Source: Amphirosellinia nigrospora
Lineage: Eukaryota > Ascomycota > Sordariomycetes > Xylariales > Xylariaceae
Assembly: GCA_004123355.1 (NCBI GenBank)
Contig: SCHM01000002.1
Span: 1,240,001-1,304,000 of the forward strand
Length of the DNA stretch: 64,000 nucleotides
Direction: 5' to 3'
Positions 38,668 through 50,600 of the stretch are shown piece after piece; positions within the stretch are counted from its first letter, which is position 1; every line of letters begins with the position of its first letter. Made by a program: the position numbers and the translations under genes. The notes under the pieces are model-generated. The model was not told where the DNA came from. It did not search any database and saw only the letters and a list, made by a program, of their open reading frames with translations.

Positions 38668-39093
38668 CTATGCGCCGCCCTTGTTGGCGGATTCGACGGC
38701 GGCGGCGGCATTGGCATCGGCCAGGTTCTTGGGTTCGCCCATCTTGCCGTTCTAGTGGATGCGATCAGTATCGGCGTCTTACTTCTATCCAGGACCCCTC
38801 TTCTCTTCCTTCTTTTTTTCTCGAGCGCCATCAACTCACCTCCCACTTGGCAAATCGCAGTTCCATTTCGCCTCGGCGTTCAGCGGCGACACGCTTCTCC
38901 TCCTTCAGGCTTCGGCGCACGACGCGGGCGGCGACGGTGAGGTAGCGGTTGTAGCTGTTCGGTCGGGTTGACTGGGTTAGCAAAAGGCCGCACATCGCAG
39001 TCCCCGCATCGGCGACAAATCGAGAATCGAAGCCGTTTAAGCCTAGAACGATTGAACTCACGTAAGGCCGGCGGCTTTCCACGCGAAAACCAT
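38668..39093 (-). CDS. ATP15: Mitochondrial ATP synthase subunit epsilon
   Basis: The small subunit of the F1 central stalk that links the gamma/delta rotor to the c-ring; it has no cleaved presequence. The product is 76 residues: MVFAWKAAGLTYNRYL, then RVVRRSLKEEKRVAAERRG, LRFAKWENGKMGEPKNLA and an Ala-rich end. Exons are 39062-39093, 38840-38954 and 38668-38751, with introns of 107 and 88 bases. The sum is 231 bases, exactly 77 codons with the stop. It lies head-to-tail with QCR2, another oxidative-phosphorylation gene, about 500 bases downstream of it in transcription order. It is the only complete gene in the window that needs no correction. Confidence 0.95.
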
Positions 39094-39588
39094 TTTGACG
39101 GTGACTTGATGGGCGTATTTGAGGTGATTGTTTAGGTGGATTGTTGCGTTGCTTAATTGAAGCAAAATCGAGGCAGGGCCTTTACGGAGCAGCATACGCT
39201 AATTGGCCATTGGCAAGCCCCGAGGTCCGACCACCATGGCAGCCACCTGGCAGACCCCCGCTGAGAGGTCCCGTCTTTGCCATAACACGTGATTCTCTCA
39301 TGCCATTGGCCCCGAGCACTTCATTCCATCTGCTGTCTTGTTGGTCAAACAGGAAGGATCGATTTCTATTCATTGTATTATTAGGTAGGTAGTGTGCCGA
39401 TGGTACAATAGTATAATGACTAGATGTACGTGATATCGCTATCTCCATGGTCTGTTTGGGTTTTTGGGGCCTCGTTTCAAAAAAGTGATATAAACAAGTA
39501 AAGGAACTCTAAGGGACGTTGACTATATGCACACGACTAGACTGGGCTCTACTATTTGTTGGTACACTTTTATTCATTTCCCTCCCGT
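39094..39588. other. Short intergenic region between QCR2 and ATP15
   Basis: About 500 bases holding the ATP15 promoter and the QCR2 3' region. A TAGGTAGGTA word lies at 39383-39392. No coding sequence. Confidence 0.5.
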
Positions 39589-41137
39589 CTATACCTTTAG
39601 GCCCAGCTCCTCAGCGTAGGGTAATACATGTAAGTCACCAACTGCAGCCACCGTTGCCTTACCATCAAGAAGAGCCTTCGCAGCCTGACACGGAATAGTT
39701 AGTAAGATTGTTAATGGTAAAGCGGCTAGGAAATAACTCACAGTTTGAAGTTTGTCGGCAGTAACGCCGTTGATTGACTGGACGGTCTCGACAACCTGGA
39801 AAGGCTTGCCGTTTGCACAATACCCGAACCAGCCGAGAGAAGCGTCGCGACGCCGGACTCGCTAGCATCCAGTGCGTCAAACTTGGCTTTAGCTACAGCC
39901 TTAGTCAAGTCCTCTTTCGTGGTCGAACCCGCTGCGATGCTCTTGAGGGCATTGACTGCTTCCTCTGCCGTTTGGCGGACTGAGTGGGCAGCGCCGTTGA
40001 TTCGAATGGCGAGCAGACCAGCGTCTGAGTAAGTAAAGTTACTCGCAGAGGCAGTAGTGCTAGGAAAAGCTGAAGTAGCCTTTGATAGAACGCTAAACCC
40101 AGGCGACCACTTAACATTGGGCTTTCCTCCAAGGAGTGCTGTGAGAACAGCGAGCTCGGGCTTGAAGGCACCGAAACTAGAACCTGGGAATGCAAGGACT
40201 AGGGCATTTCCACCAGTGTGGGACGTGCGCTGCTCACCACCGTAATAGGTCGAGGCCTTGGAGTTGAGCGTTTTGGATTTTGTCGGAGATGAAGGGGTAT
40301 CCTTGAAGAACTGCCCGGTCCATTTGTGTAGAGCTTGGGCTGTGGCGCCATCGCCAATGAGGGCAATGTTTGATTTGTTGTAGACGTTTCCAGCGTAGCT
40401 GGCGATCGTGTTTCGTCTAGGTAGTTCTTGAGAGGAGTAGATGACGAAGGATACAGAGGCACCGAGGCCGCTGTGGAAGGCGACGGCATGGGCAGCATCC
40501 AAGGCAAGGGCTGAAACATCACCGGCAAGCCTGGCCTGTTTCAGATGCAGAACTTTCTCAACCTCCTCATGGAACTCGAAGGCTAGGGGAAGGAATAAGC
40601 AACCCAGTCATACCCCTTCGCTTGCAGAAAACTCACTGGTGTACTTTGTTTGGAGATGACTTCGGCAAGCAATTCGGTGAAGTAGGGGATATCTTCGCGT
40701 AGGAAGCTGGCCTCGACGACCAGGGCCTCTCGGGTATGGTATGCAACCAATTGGCCTCCTAGGAGCTCGGCTTCTCGGACAATGCGCAGTGCGGTCCGTG
40801 ACTTAGTACCCTACGGCGGTTGCATCTAATTAGCTCAACCCCAAGGCCGGCCTGTAGCAGCGCGCCAGCTCACCTTGAAAGCAAACTCCTGCAAACCGAC
40901 GGTGAGACCAGGCAGAGGTTCATATCGGGTTCCGGCCTTGGCGACAACGGCGAGTTTCGTGGTCGGGCCACGGGAGTCACGGGTGGCCACCTTGACGCCA
41001 GCAACATCGGCTGTCTCGTAGGTGAAGGAGGTCGGCACAGAGGAGCCGGCAGCTGCAGCGTAGCCTCGGAGCTGCGCACCGCCCTGCCTGCGGGCTGCAA
41101 GCTGAGCGGCCCTAGAAAGAGCCGTCCTAGAGAGCAT
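39589..41137 (-). CDS. QCR2: Cytochrome bc1 complex core protein 2
   Basis: A core subunit of respiratory complex III, M16 fold without catalysis, in the inner mitochondrial membrane. Seen: an Arg/Ala-rich presequence (MLSRTALSRAAQLAARR), GVKVATRDSRGPTTKLAVV, GTRYEPLPGLTVGLQEFAFK, TALRIVREAELLGGQLVAYH, and ALDAAHAVAFHSGLG. VAAVGDLHVLPYAEELGLKV is the C-terminus. Exons are 40874-41137, 40637-40810, 39742-40582 and 39589-39684. Frame breaks lie at the T run 40649-40651, around 40455-40470 (a net two-base shift), at 40409-40411 and at 39809-39810. Correcting them gives about 459 residues, the usual size. The breaks fall in conserved sequence of an essential respiratory gene, so I read them as errors. 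Confidence 0.92.
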
Positions 41138-42479
41138 GGTGAGGGTGGTTTGCCGGGGACGAGTGGCAATTGAAAACGGACGACAACGCTTTCTGCGGTC
41201 GGGTCAGAGGTGGAAAGCTTGGAGGAGCAAAAAGATGCTCATTTCCGGTAGATTTTCGGCAGCAAGCCACAGCTTGGGCTGACCTGCTGGTACGTTACCC
41301 GGCGTAGTTTTGAGCCAATAGGAGGCCGTGCATTGCGTTAAGCTGACCTTGATCCGTAACCCGCCGTTACGAGGCTAGCAGCTAGCATGTTAGTTGCCAC
41401 GATTCTGTGACGGCTATTTTCCTTCTGCTCATGTACAAGTATATCTGCTTAAATTTAGCTTACCCAGCAGTTTATTACTATCACACCTTGGATATCAGAC
41501 TGTGAGCACTGTCAAGCTTGAATTACAAGATTAATATAAACATGATTTCCTTTTAGCATTCACTGTTCACATTAAGCGCTGACGAAAAAAAAAACAAAAA
41601 AACATGTCCTTTGAAACTTAAATATAGCTGCCTTATTGGACAAGTCGATGTCTGTATTAGTGTAGATATCATGTAGGTTTCATCAAGTACCTAGGTAGGT
41701 AGTGTTCCGGCCCATCTTGAGGTCAGTATGTACATAACCCTTGATACACCGAATCCACCTACGTGCAAAGAAGAGGTCCACGTCAGGCTTTCTAGTTGTG
41801 ACTCTGAGGCATGGTAAACTAATACCAAACATGGTGACCCTCTCAAATGTACCTCATGCTTGGCCTACCCTAAGTGTACCTAATGAACCGTTATTCTACT
41901 AGCATGAGCAGCTAAATAAAAAGTTGAAGTAGATATCAAGTGTCTGAATCAAGGCCAATTGCTGACACGACCACCTTGATATTAGATTTATGGGTTTCAT
42001 GCTACCTACTTAGGTACCATCAATTATGGTTTAAATGTACTGCAAGCCAAGAGGTAGCTACCTCCTAAGGCAGCCTGCAGGTGATGACTGTTAGGCCGAG
42101 CCACCTACCAGTTTAGGTACTTGAGGCACCTAACCTTTAACCTAGTGTGGTGGGGACGGAGGTTCAAGTCGCATAGGTAACCAAACGTTCCCCGCCTCGA
42201 GAAAAAAAAGTTGCAACCCGTAACTACCTCTGCCTAACGACTTTATTGATCAGATGTAATTGAAGTTCTACAGTGCTCTCCTCTTACACGGCTCTGGATC
42301 TGGCACACGCTGCGACCAATTCGACCATCCCCAGTCACCCAGAACCATCAATGAATCCACGGTAGCAATCGTGGCTGCTCTAGAGATAGTGAGAGGATCT
42401 CTAGAAGCCCTCCCCTCATCCGCGTGCGCGCATTCAACCCAAAGTACTTCGTCGCACAACCGACAATCGCGTCGTCGCC
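41138..42479. other. Divergent intergenic region between QCR2 and RPC82
   Basis: About 1.3 kb. A long A run sits at 41584-41602, and TACCTAGGTA-type words are dense at 41685-41705, 42000-42025 and 42100-42145. It must contain both promoters. No protein-like frame. Confidence 0.5.
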
Positions 42480-44753
42480 ATGTTGATAGTAAGTCGCCCA
42501 GAGAGCTACAAGCCGCGCGGCGCGACGCGACGCGATCTGCGGACCCTGCAGAATCTGTACTGATATATTGTTCTATGACCTTGCAGACAAAAAATGCTAC
42601 AGAGCTTTGCACTCTGCTAGTCAATGAGGTTTATGGTCAACTTCCCTCGGTACGCCTCCCCTTCACCTGAACTACTGTCCTTACTCGTACCCTGCACGCG
42701 ATGATGTGCTCACTATATGGGGTTCTACAGCGTATAGTAGCCGCCCTTTTAGCAAGAGGCAGATCGAGCGTGAGGGATCTTGCGCTTTACACATCACTGA
42801 ATCCTAAACAAGTTCGTCATGGCCTTAGCCTCGTAATACAACACAACCGTTTTCTACCAGATCGATCACGAAACCGCCAACACCACCTACGAGGCGAATC
42901 CCCGGGCCGCCTATCATCTGGTTCGGATTGGGAAAATCCTTGACGATTGATAGAAAGTATGGACTCATGGCAAAAGATATCGTCAATGACCTTTTGATGC
43001 TGGGTCATGTTGAGATTGCTGAGCTCGTCCGGTATCATAAGTTGAAACATGGTCGCAAAACGGCGACAATCAATGGTGAACTAAATCATGCGCATTGGCA
43101 TGAGCATGACCTCGAAAATGGTCATCCCGATGACCCATTCCACGATGAGTCACACCACGTTAATGGCAACGGTGGAGCACACAGCACAGTGGGCGATGTC
43201 AAGAGAATCCAGGTTGATGATGTGTATGATACCATGGCGCAGCTCATTGCTGGCGTTGTTGAGACGGTCTCTACGACAATGTTTCAATCTCCTCAGGATC
43301 TCAAGGCTGGTGTGGAGGAAGAATGCATGAAAGAGTTTCCAAACGGTATTCGCGGCGCGAAGGTTACAACTGAATTTGATACAATGGTGAAGTCTCAAAT
43401 CAAGGCGATTGGGCAGAGCGTTCAACTACGAAAAGAAAACTGCAGGAGAGCGCCTTGTATGAGCCGAGCAATATCAAACGCCGAAAGTTGGCGAACGGGC
43501 AATGTCCAACGGATTCGCAGGTGATGGTGGAGGTTCCATCCTGCGGGATGAAGTGAGTATTGTAGCCTACTTTTTGACTGTTACCACTTCGCTAACGTTC
43601 TGCTTGTAGCCTAATGTAGTTGTTCGATTAAACTTTGATAAATGTTTGGTGGAGCTCCGAAATCAAAAACTCACAGAACACGCCGAAGATTTCGTTGGTG
43701 AGACCACGGCACAAGTATTTGCAGCTTTATTAGCTTCTTTGTGCAGGAAGGTCTCTAGATGCCAACACGACCAGCATACGATTATGACCGAAGAAGAGGA
43801 AGAAACCTATTTCACGGGTGTTCGTGTTACTACTGAAGAAATCTTCGAGCAATTATCCCCGGCATTGATGTATCTACTGGCATCGGGTCCGCGTCGGAAG
43901 AAGACATTGATATACGATTTGCGGAGAAAATTCGCAAGTATCCGCCTCAAATCCAGGATCGCGCCTTCAAGGGGCTCTCGACGAAGGGGATGAAATCATG
44001 GGCTCTGACGACGAGGACTATGATCATAGTGGAGAGCGCTCTCGGGTGCCTATACGAATGGCCATCACCACGGCTCAGTTACTCAGAATGGTGTGAACCA
44101 CGCTGGAAATCATTCTGGAAAAACCAATCATCTCGCGCGACAAAATTCAGCAGCTGCGCCAGCACTTGCTCATACTTGCCGAAGCCAAACAACAATTTAT
44201 TCGTCATTGCGGTCAGAATGAGTGACAGTCGACTTCGGCCCTCTGATTCAACAATTGCGATATGTAGAATTGGACACGATGATAGAAGATTCTTTTGGAC
44301 GCCAAGGCCTAAGGCTCACTCGCATACTTAGGGGGCAAGCTAGATGATAAAACCCTCCCCGCAATGGCACTAATGAGAAAGCCTGACGTACATGTCAAAA
44401 TGGCGGAGATGGAAATGGCGGGCTTTTGGAAGTACAAGAAGTTCCTCGCGACAACAACCGAGCAGCCAATAGAACCATGTTTTCTGGTTCTTCGATGAGG
44501 CCAGAACACTGAAGCGAGTTCTGGACAATGCATACAAGTCTATGGTACGATGCTTGGAGAGGTTAGAGGTCGAGCGGTATAAAAAGAAGAGTGTATTGTC
44601 ACTCACTGATCGAAGGGACGTCCAGGCAAGGAGGAAGAAAAGCTGAGAGGTGATGTGTATAACGAGTATTTGGAATTCCTCGATATCGAGAAAAAGCTTC
44701 TTAGTCAGGTGTCAAGGCTAGATGATCTCGTCTCTACATTTCAGGACTTCTGA
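42480..44753 (+). CDS. RPC82: RNA polymerase III subunit RPC82 (C82/RPC3)
   Basis: A subunit of the C82-C34-C31 heterotrimer that recruits RNA polymerase III to promoters via TFIIIB. The start is a three-codon exon (42480-42488). Exon 42587-42649 follows (TKNATELCTLLVNEVYGQLP), then RIVAALLARGRSSVRDLALY from 42731. These match the family N-terminus closely. Later landmarks are ANPRAAYHLVRIGKIL, KDIVNDLLMLGHVEIAELV, an acidic/His-rich loop, VVVRLNFDKCLVELRNQ, and a C-terminus that includes MAEMEMAGF and SRLDDLVSTFQDF. These are winged-helix repeats in the known proteins. Several frame breaks are present (near 42855, 42945, 43440, 43960, 44100-44230 and 44320), and one intron lies near 43552-43610. 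The polymerase subunit is essential, so true inactivation is unlikely. Exact length is uncertain, about 690 residues. Confidence 0.9.
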
Positions 44754-45519
44754 GCTTGGATCAAGCTAGAATGATCAGCGGGCTACAAACAATATTTGCA
44801 CTGCATTGCATGGCGGCGTTCGGCTGGGTGGCCTACCCCACAGCTATCTGATCGGTTTTGTATAACATGGCTGCTTTACAAAGTAGGTAGCTTATTGCGA
44901 CCAATAGTCGCGGTGGAGGGCGTGTCACAGCTGGTAAAAGAATAGCAGATGTATCATAGACACAAAGTTAATTCAAGTCAATTGAGCACTACATATATCC
45001 TGGATGTTCCTCCTACATAGATCTCAGCCTTAGCTTGAATAAACCGACCATTTGTACCTACTTACATCATAGATGGAATGTTCTACATCAGGTGTAGTTA
45101 TGTAGGCACTTTATCTACTGCCGCAAGTGGGGTACCGAGTCAGGCAGAACCTCCAAGGGACGTTGGTGGGGAAGCTCGGACTGGTGTGGGAGATAGGCAG
45201 GTAGATAGGTAGATAGGTAGCTCCAACTCCCTGATTTATCCATCTGATTGGCCCCAGCGGGGTATCGACACCCTGCTCGTTGCGATTTCGCCAGTGCGCA
45301 TCCTCAATTTTGGGGAAAATTATCGATATAACCCCCCAAGCACGTTTAATTTTTGCTTTGCAACATCGTCAAGCCCGAATCTGCCTTCACTCGTTCCCTT
45401 CCAAACACTAGCTGCCTGGGATTGTGCATACCTATCGCTGGCTATTTGCGATATTATCTATTACGTTTCTAATCTTAATCAATCCCGGCTGAAGTGTCGC
45501 CATTTACATACAAACCACA
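44754..45519. other. Intergenic region upstream of GGC1
   Basis: About 770 bases: RPC82 3' region and GGC1 promoter. It contains the AGGTAGAT-type tandem repeat at 45191-45220 and TACCTACTTAC at 45056-45066. No coding sequence seen. Confidence 0.5.
45191..45220. repeat. 8-bp tandem repeat (AGATAGGT unit)
   Basis: About 3.7 units of AGATAGGT with one early mismatch. It is a local expansion of the TAGGTA word common in the intergenic DNA of this window. Confidence 0.75.
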
Positions 45520-46808
45520 ATGGCGCCCATGGTAACCGGGAAGGAGAAGGAGTCGAACGTGGCTCGGATCTTAGGATCTGGTATGTGTTGTCGCAAAGTA
45601 GACATCTTTGTCCGAACCTTCTAACCTCGTAATAGGGTCTGCCGGTATTGCCGAATTGGCCGTCTTCCATCCTGTGCGTATCGACGAATCTCGAGGGTCA
45701 AGCATTGACTGACGCTATCCAAGGTCGACACAATTGCGAAGCGACTGATGAGCAACCAAACAAGGGTACGGATAAACAGCCCAGATTTTGAACTTTGGCG
45801 AAAAGGATAACCATTGCTAAAATACGTCAAGATTGCAAACAGCGCTCAATTGAACTCGGTCATTTTTAAGGACATGGCATCTGCTTCGGCGGGAAAGAAG
45901 TTTTCTCTCTGTTCCCGGGCCTAGGATATGCTGCCGGATACAAAGTAGGCCTATCGTAAATCTAAAGAAGCGCGACTGCGTGTCTAACAAACGCACTAGG
46001 TTTCACAAAGAATCTATAAGTACGGTGGTCAGCCGGTTGCGCGCGACTACCTGGCAACTCACTATGGCAAGACTTTGAGGGCGCCTTCGGCAAAAAGACA
46101 GGCAAGGCCATCCTACACTCGACAGCCGGAAGGTAAAGTGGCTAAACACGCCCTATCGATGTCCATCGCTGACACTCGTAGTCTAATTGGCATTGGCGAG
46201 ATCGTTCTCTTACCGCTCGACGTCCTAAAGATCAAACGCCAGACAAACCCCGATGCGTTCCGTGGCCGCGGCATCATTAAAATTATAGCCGATGAGGGGT
46301 TCGGTTATACAGAGGGTGGGGCTGGACAGCTGCGCGAAACGCACCTGGTTCCTTCGCGGTATGTGTGGTGCGCCACCAACAAGTGATTTGGGCTAACATA
46401 GCATAGCTTTTTGGTGGCTCGGCCTTCACCAAAGAATACGTTTTTGGTCTCAATGATTACAACAAGGCGTCATGGTTCCAGAACTCATTGCATCCATCGC
46501 TGTGCCTCGGCATCCCTTGTCGTCTCGGCACCGTTGGACGTTATCAAAACTCGCATCCAGAATAGGAACTTCGAAAACCCGAGAGTGGATTCCGGATCTT
46601 GTCAAACATGGCGAAGAATGAAGGTTTCTCTAGCTTCTTTAAGGGATTAGTCCCTAAGGTAAGCCAGGCCAACCGTGGCTAATTGTCCTCGCATCACACC
46701 CGTGTTGCTAACAATTTCCCTTGTAGCTGCTCATGACCGGGCCCAAACTCGTCTTCCGTTCTGGCTCGCCCAGACCCTTATCCTGCGTTCGACAACATGA
46801 TGAAATAG
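45520..46808 (+). CDS. GGC1: Mitochondrial GTP/GDP carrier
   Basis: Inner-membrane SLC25 carrier that imports GTP and exports GDP; in yeast it also affects mitochondrial iron. Seen: MAPMVTGKEKESNVARILGS, then SAGIAELAVFHPVDTIAKRL, FPGLGYAAGYK, the signature GIGEIVLLPLDVLKIKRQTN, SAPLDVIKTRIQNRNFENP, and KLLMTGPKLVF at the end. Short introns follow codons near 45581, 45675, 45764 and 46132. Frame breaks lie at the T run 45901-45904, at 46304-46305, near 46320-46330, near 46756 and near 46783. Each is healed by a single base and restores family sequence (for example the KKFFSLFPG stretch at 45901). The stop is TAG at 46806-46808. The expected product is about 300 residues. Confidence 0.88.
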
Positions 46809-47682
46809 ATGGAAAAGCAGGGCTCGATCGAAAGTGTATGAGTAGGTATCAAGGTACGGGGTATAGAGCATGTATATCACAGGTAAAGCCGGCGTTTGTG
46901 GGGGATATTCTCAAGAGGTTTTGCGTACTAGGTCAACCGAGAGATTAAGAAGCACTCGACTCACAGAAATCGCAATTAGAAATGATCACGAATGATTTAT
47001 GTATAGGTGCGATTTAGGTCTAAGTGCATGATGGAGGGTAAGCTGTAAAGGGTACCTCTTTAGGGGTGAGAGGCTCAGCTGCCAAGATAAGTATTTGTTT
47101 GGGTACCTAAGGTAGGTTACTTAAATTTAACCTTTCCTTCAGCAGCTTGATGAATTGGCAACGAAGTAAATGCGGATCAGGGTGGATACAGTAGCAGTGG
47201 AGCTATGCGTTATCAGCGAGACCAATTGCCCTATCATGACCCAGAGCGGGAGCTATGAATGATATGATGGTGGCTCCCAGCTGCCGTTGCCTGGACAGCG
47301 GGGTGTGACGTTGCAGCAACACTGGGATTGGCCAGCGATTCGTCTTTGTTTGTCCACATTGGGCAGAGTTAATATTGTTAGCACAATGTGATATTGTCCC
47401 CGGCGCCAATAGCCCAGCACATATCACCACGGCCCTCTGTGTACCCGTATATACACTTGATCCGCTGTCCAGTCTCCCTCCATCACCAACTTTATGAAAG
47501 ATCAATATCATAACTTTTTGACTGTGTCACTATTGCACAGTCCCCGCCCGGAGGCTTCAGCAACCCTTTCAAATAGATATACCCATTGAAAAGACGACGA
47601 ACCGAATTTGATTTCCAGACATCTGCATTCCAGTCTTTGCACTGCCGAACATACCATACGCATCACACTCTCTGGTTCCAAG
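46809..47682. other. Intergenic region upstream of the coiled-coil gene
   Basis: About 870 bases with GGGTACCTAAGGTAGG at 47099-47114. The minus-strand frame at 47203-47511 has no domain and is likely chance. Nothing else supported. Confidence 0.45.
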
Positions 47683-50600
47683 ATGCCCTCCTTTGAGCGT
47701 GAAGCACCACCCGACCGCCATCTAAGACACCAACATTCTGCGTCATCGAGCGCTCTAATACCAATGTAAGAAACGTCTGCGTTGAGCAAACTCCGAGTGC
47801 CCGCCACGGTCATGTCACTACTTTTTCGCAAGCTTACGAGAAAACATAGGTGGGACAGTTCGGACCCTGAGCGTGCTCCTCCACCGCTGCCGTTAAACCC
47901 GCAGTCACCCAGCGTGGGCGTGGGCACATCGCGAAGTGGCACGTCACTAGCCATACAAAATGCGCATGCCGCATTAACAGAGAAGGCACGCGAGAATGCG
48001 CTGGTCCCCTTCACAAGCGGAACACCGATTCTCTCCTGAGCGAGGACTCGTGCAACGGCCAAGCCCCCACAAGCGAATGCAATCGCTTCAGCCAGGCAGC
48101 GTTCGCGACCTCAGTCTCATGATTGAAGCATCTCGAGACTCGGCTAATTCGACGCCCAGAGGATCGCCAGAGAAGGAGAGATTCCCAAGGCCGGCAACAC
48201 CGGTCGGGCAAGAGAGCCCGAGAGGAAGCTAAGTCGAGCGAGAAAGACCTATCTGCCTTCAGCTCCATCTCAATACCTCCAACCTGACGCCCATCATGCG
48301 TCCCTCATCCCGGTGCAGCAGCAGAGTATACTCGGCGAGAACACACCGCCGCAGTCTGCCACCATGCTGGCCCTGCAGAATGTCGTCCCGCCAGCGCGTG
48401 AAATCGAGTCGCCGCTAGCTACCGTCACAAACAACGCAGCGGCACAGCCGAACGGCATCGTCACATGACCAGCTCTCAAGTCAGCTGTTAACCCTCACAA
48501 ATAGCCACCGCATTGCAAAAGGAAATGTCAGCGCTGAGCAGACGCAGTCGCGATAATGCAACTGATCTTATGAGCCTCAAAGAAGCTACGCACGCAAGAG
48601 ATGAAGACATTCGGAAAAGCTTGCGGGACCTGGCTTCTAACGTCGATACCACAAACATAACCGCGATCCATATAATGGTGGTCTATACCTTGACAACAAG
48701 GCCTTCAACACCTCGCCTGTATCGAAGGCTGCTCGCCATACGCCCTTCCGCATACCATCGCCGAATAGCTTCGCAGCCTCTCTCGACAGGGAGTCCATTC
48801 TGAGCACACCATCTTTGGTTGGGGGCGAGACCCCTGCCACGATGGCATTACTCGAGAAGATTATCAGAGAAATGGGAACAAAAGACGGCCAAGACGGGAT
48901 GCTTGAACGTCTGTCCGAGTTGGCAGAGAGGCTCGTTGGTATGGCTTCTGCTACGAAGGTAGAAGAGCTCCTGAATCATGTGAAGACTATTAAGCAAGAT
49001 CAAGCTATAATTCCAGCGCCGGGCAACGCCCAGGCTACATCGAGGAGTCTCAGTTTTGATAGCACCAGCGAGGGGTCAGAAAGGGGGATAGATTGGAGTC
49101 AAAACGGCAGTACCATGAATCGCAAGGTCGAACGGCTACTGTTAGACAAAGAGGGTCCCCGTGCCTCCACCCCTTCCGATCCAAACGACGTTCTCAATGA
49201 TGAAGTTATCAAGATTATTCGCTCTGTTAAAGATAGCGTTGCCCAAGGCGGCGGCTTAACAGCTGAGGTTAAGGCGCTTGTCCGTGAGTTACGAGGTGAA
49301 GTTCTCGGTATGGGTAGAGAACTTGGCCGAAAGCTTGAGGAATCTGGCGGCAAGAGCTCTCACAGTTCTAAGGGTGAGGCAAGCAAAGCAGAGCTTGCCA
49401 AAATTGTCGAGGAAGGCTTAGACCAGATGAAGGTGTACATGCAGCAGCGCCTTCGAGAGCACAGGCGCGATTCAACTGAGTCGACAAAGTCTATAATCGA
49501 TTATCAAGAGATTTACAACGCCATGAGAACGGCCATCAGTGACTCACAAGCAAGCAAGCGCCAGGAGCCTCAGCTTAGCCGTGATGATGTCCTCAATGCG
49601 GTCAAGGACGCCTGGGAGAACTACAAGCCCGAGATTGCGATAGAACAACTCGGGTTGGAGCGTGACGAGGTTCTCGCCTGCATAAAGGAAGGTCTGCAAG
49701 AATATGCTCCTCAACAGGAGATACCGGAGGCTGCAACAAGGGAGGAGGTTTTCACAGCAGTTGTAGAAGGAATGAAGCACTTTGTGCCCCAAAGATCGAG
49801 ACACCCGAGACTCTCTCCCGTGATGAGGTACTTGAAGCCGTCAGAGAGTGCTTAGAGGAGTTCGAATTCCCAATCGCCCCATCCGCAATAGGCAATGAAC
49901 TCACGCGTGAAGACATGCTTAACGCCGTCAAGCAGGGTCTTAATGAGTTCGAGTTCCCCGATCCGAACACTGCCCTGGTACCCCATGATGCCGGAAACTC
50001 GGAGATAATCGAGAGACTGCATGATATCATGCAACATATGCAAGATGAATTTAGAGCAATGTCTGAGCAAGCCAAGCAGAGTGTTGCAGAAACTGGGCAG
50101 GGTACTGAGCAAGTTCTCCACGCAACCAAGGACGGCACCGAACAAGTTCTACACGCCACTAAGGATTGCACCGAGCAGGTCTTGGACGCAACAAAAGACG
50201 GGTTTGAGACTCTGCGTGCACATGTAGAAGAATATTTCGACAGAGTGTCTGAAAATAACGGCGCGCCCGCACAGGAAGAACTGATGGCAAACCTTGTCAA
50301 CAGTTTCGACAGCTTCCGTGACGAGGTTACCGAGATGATCGCCAAAACATCAGATGGTTCTAGAGATTTAGTGAAGCAGGAGATAGAGTCACTACGGGAC
50401 GCCGTAAATTCATCTCTCGTTCCTCATGTACCACCACCCCTCGATAACAGAGAAGCTCTCGAGGCGATTCGCGAAGGTCTTGATCGAGTTCGAAGTGACC
50501 TTCTACGCCCTCATGCTGGCACAACCGACATCTTAGATGCTCTACATGAAGGCTTTAGCGATATGCGAGCCTGTATTGAGAAGATGAACGACAAGCCAGC

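Noticed and set aside
38610-38945. Overlapping + strand open frames at the ATP synthase epsilon locus
   Set aside because: They run antisense to ATP15, whose three exons splice to an exact, full-length family member.
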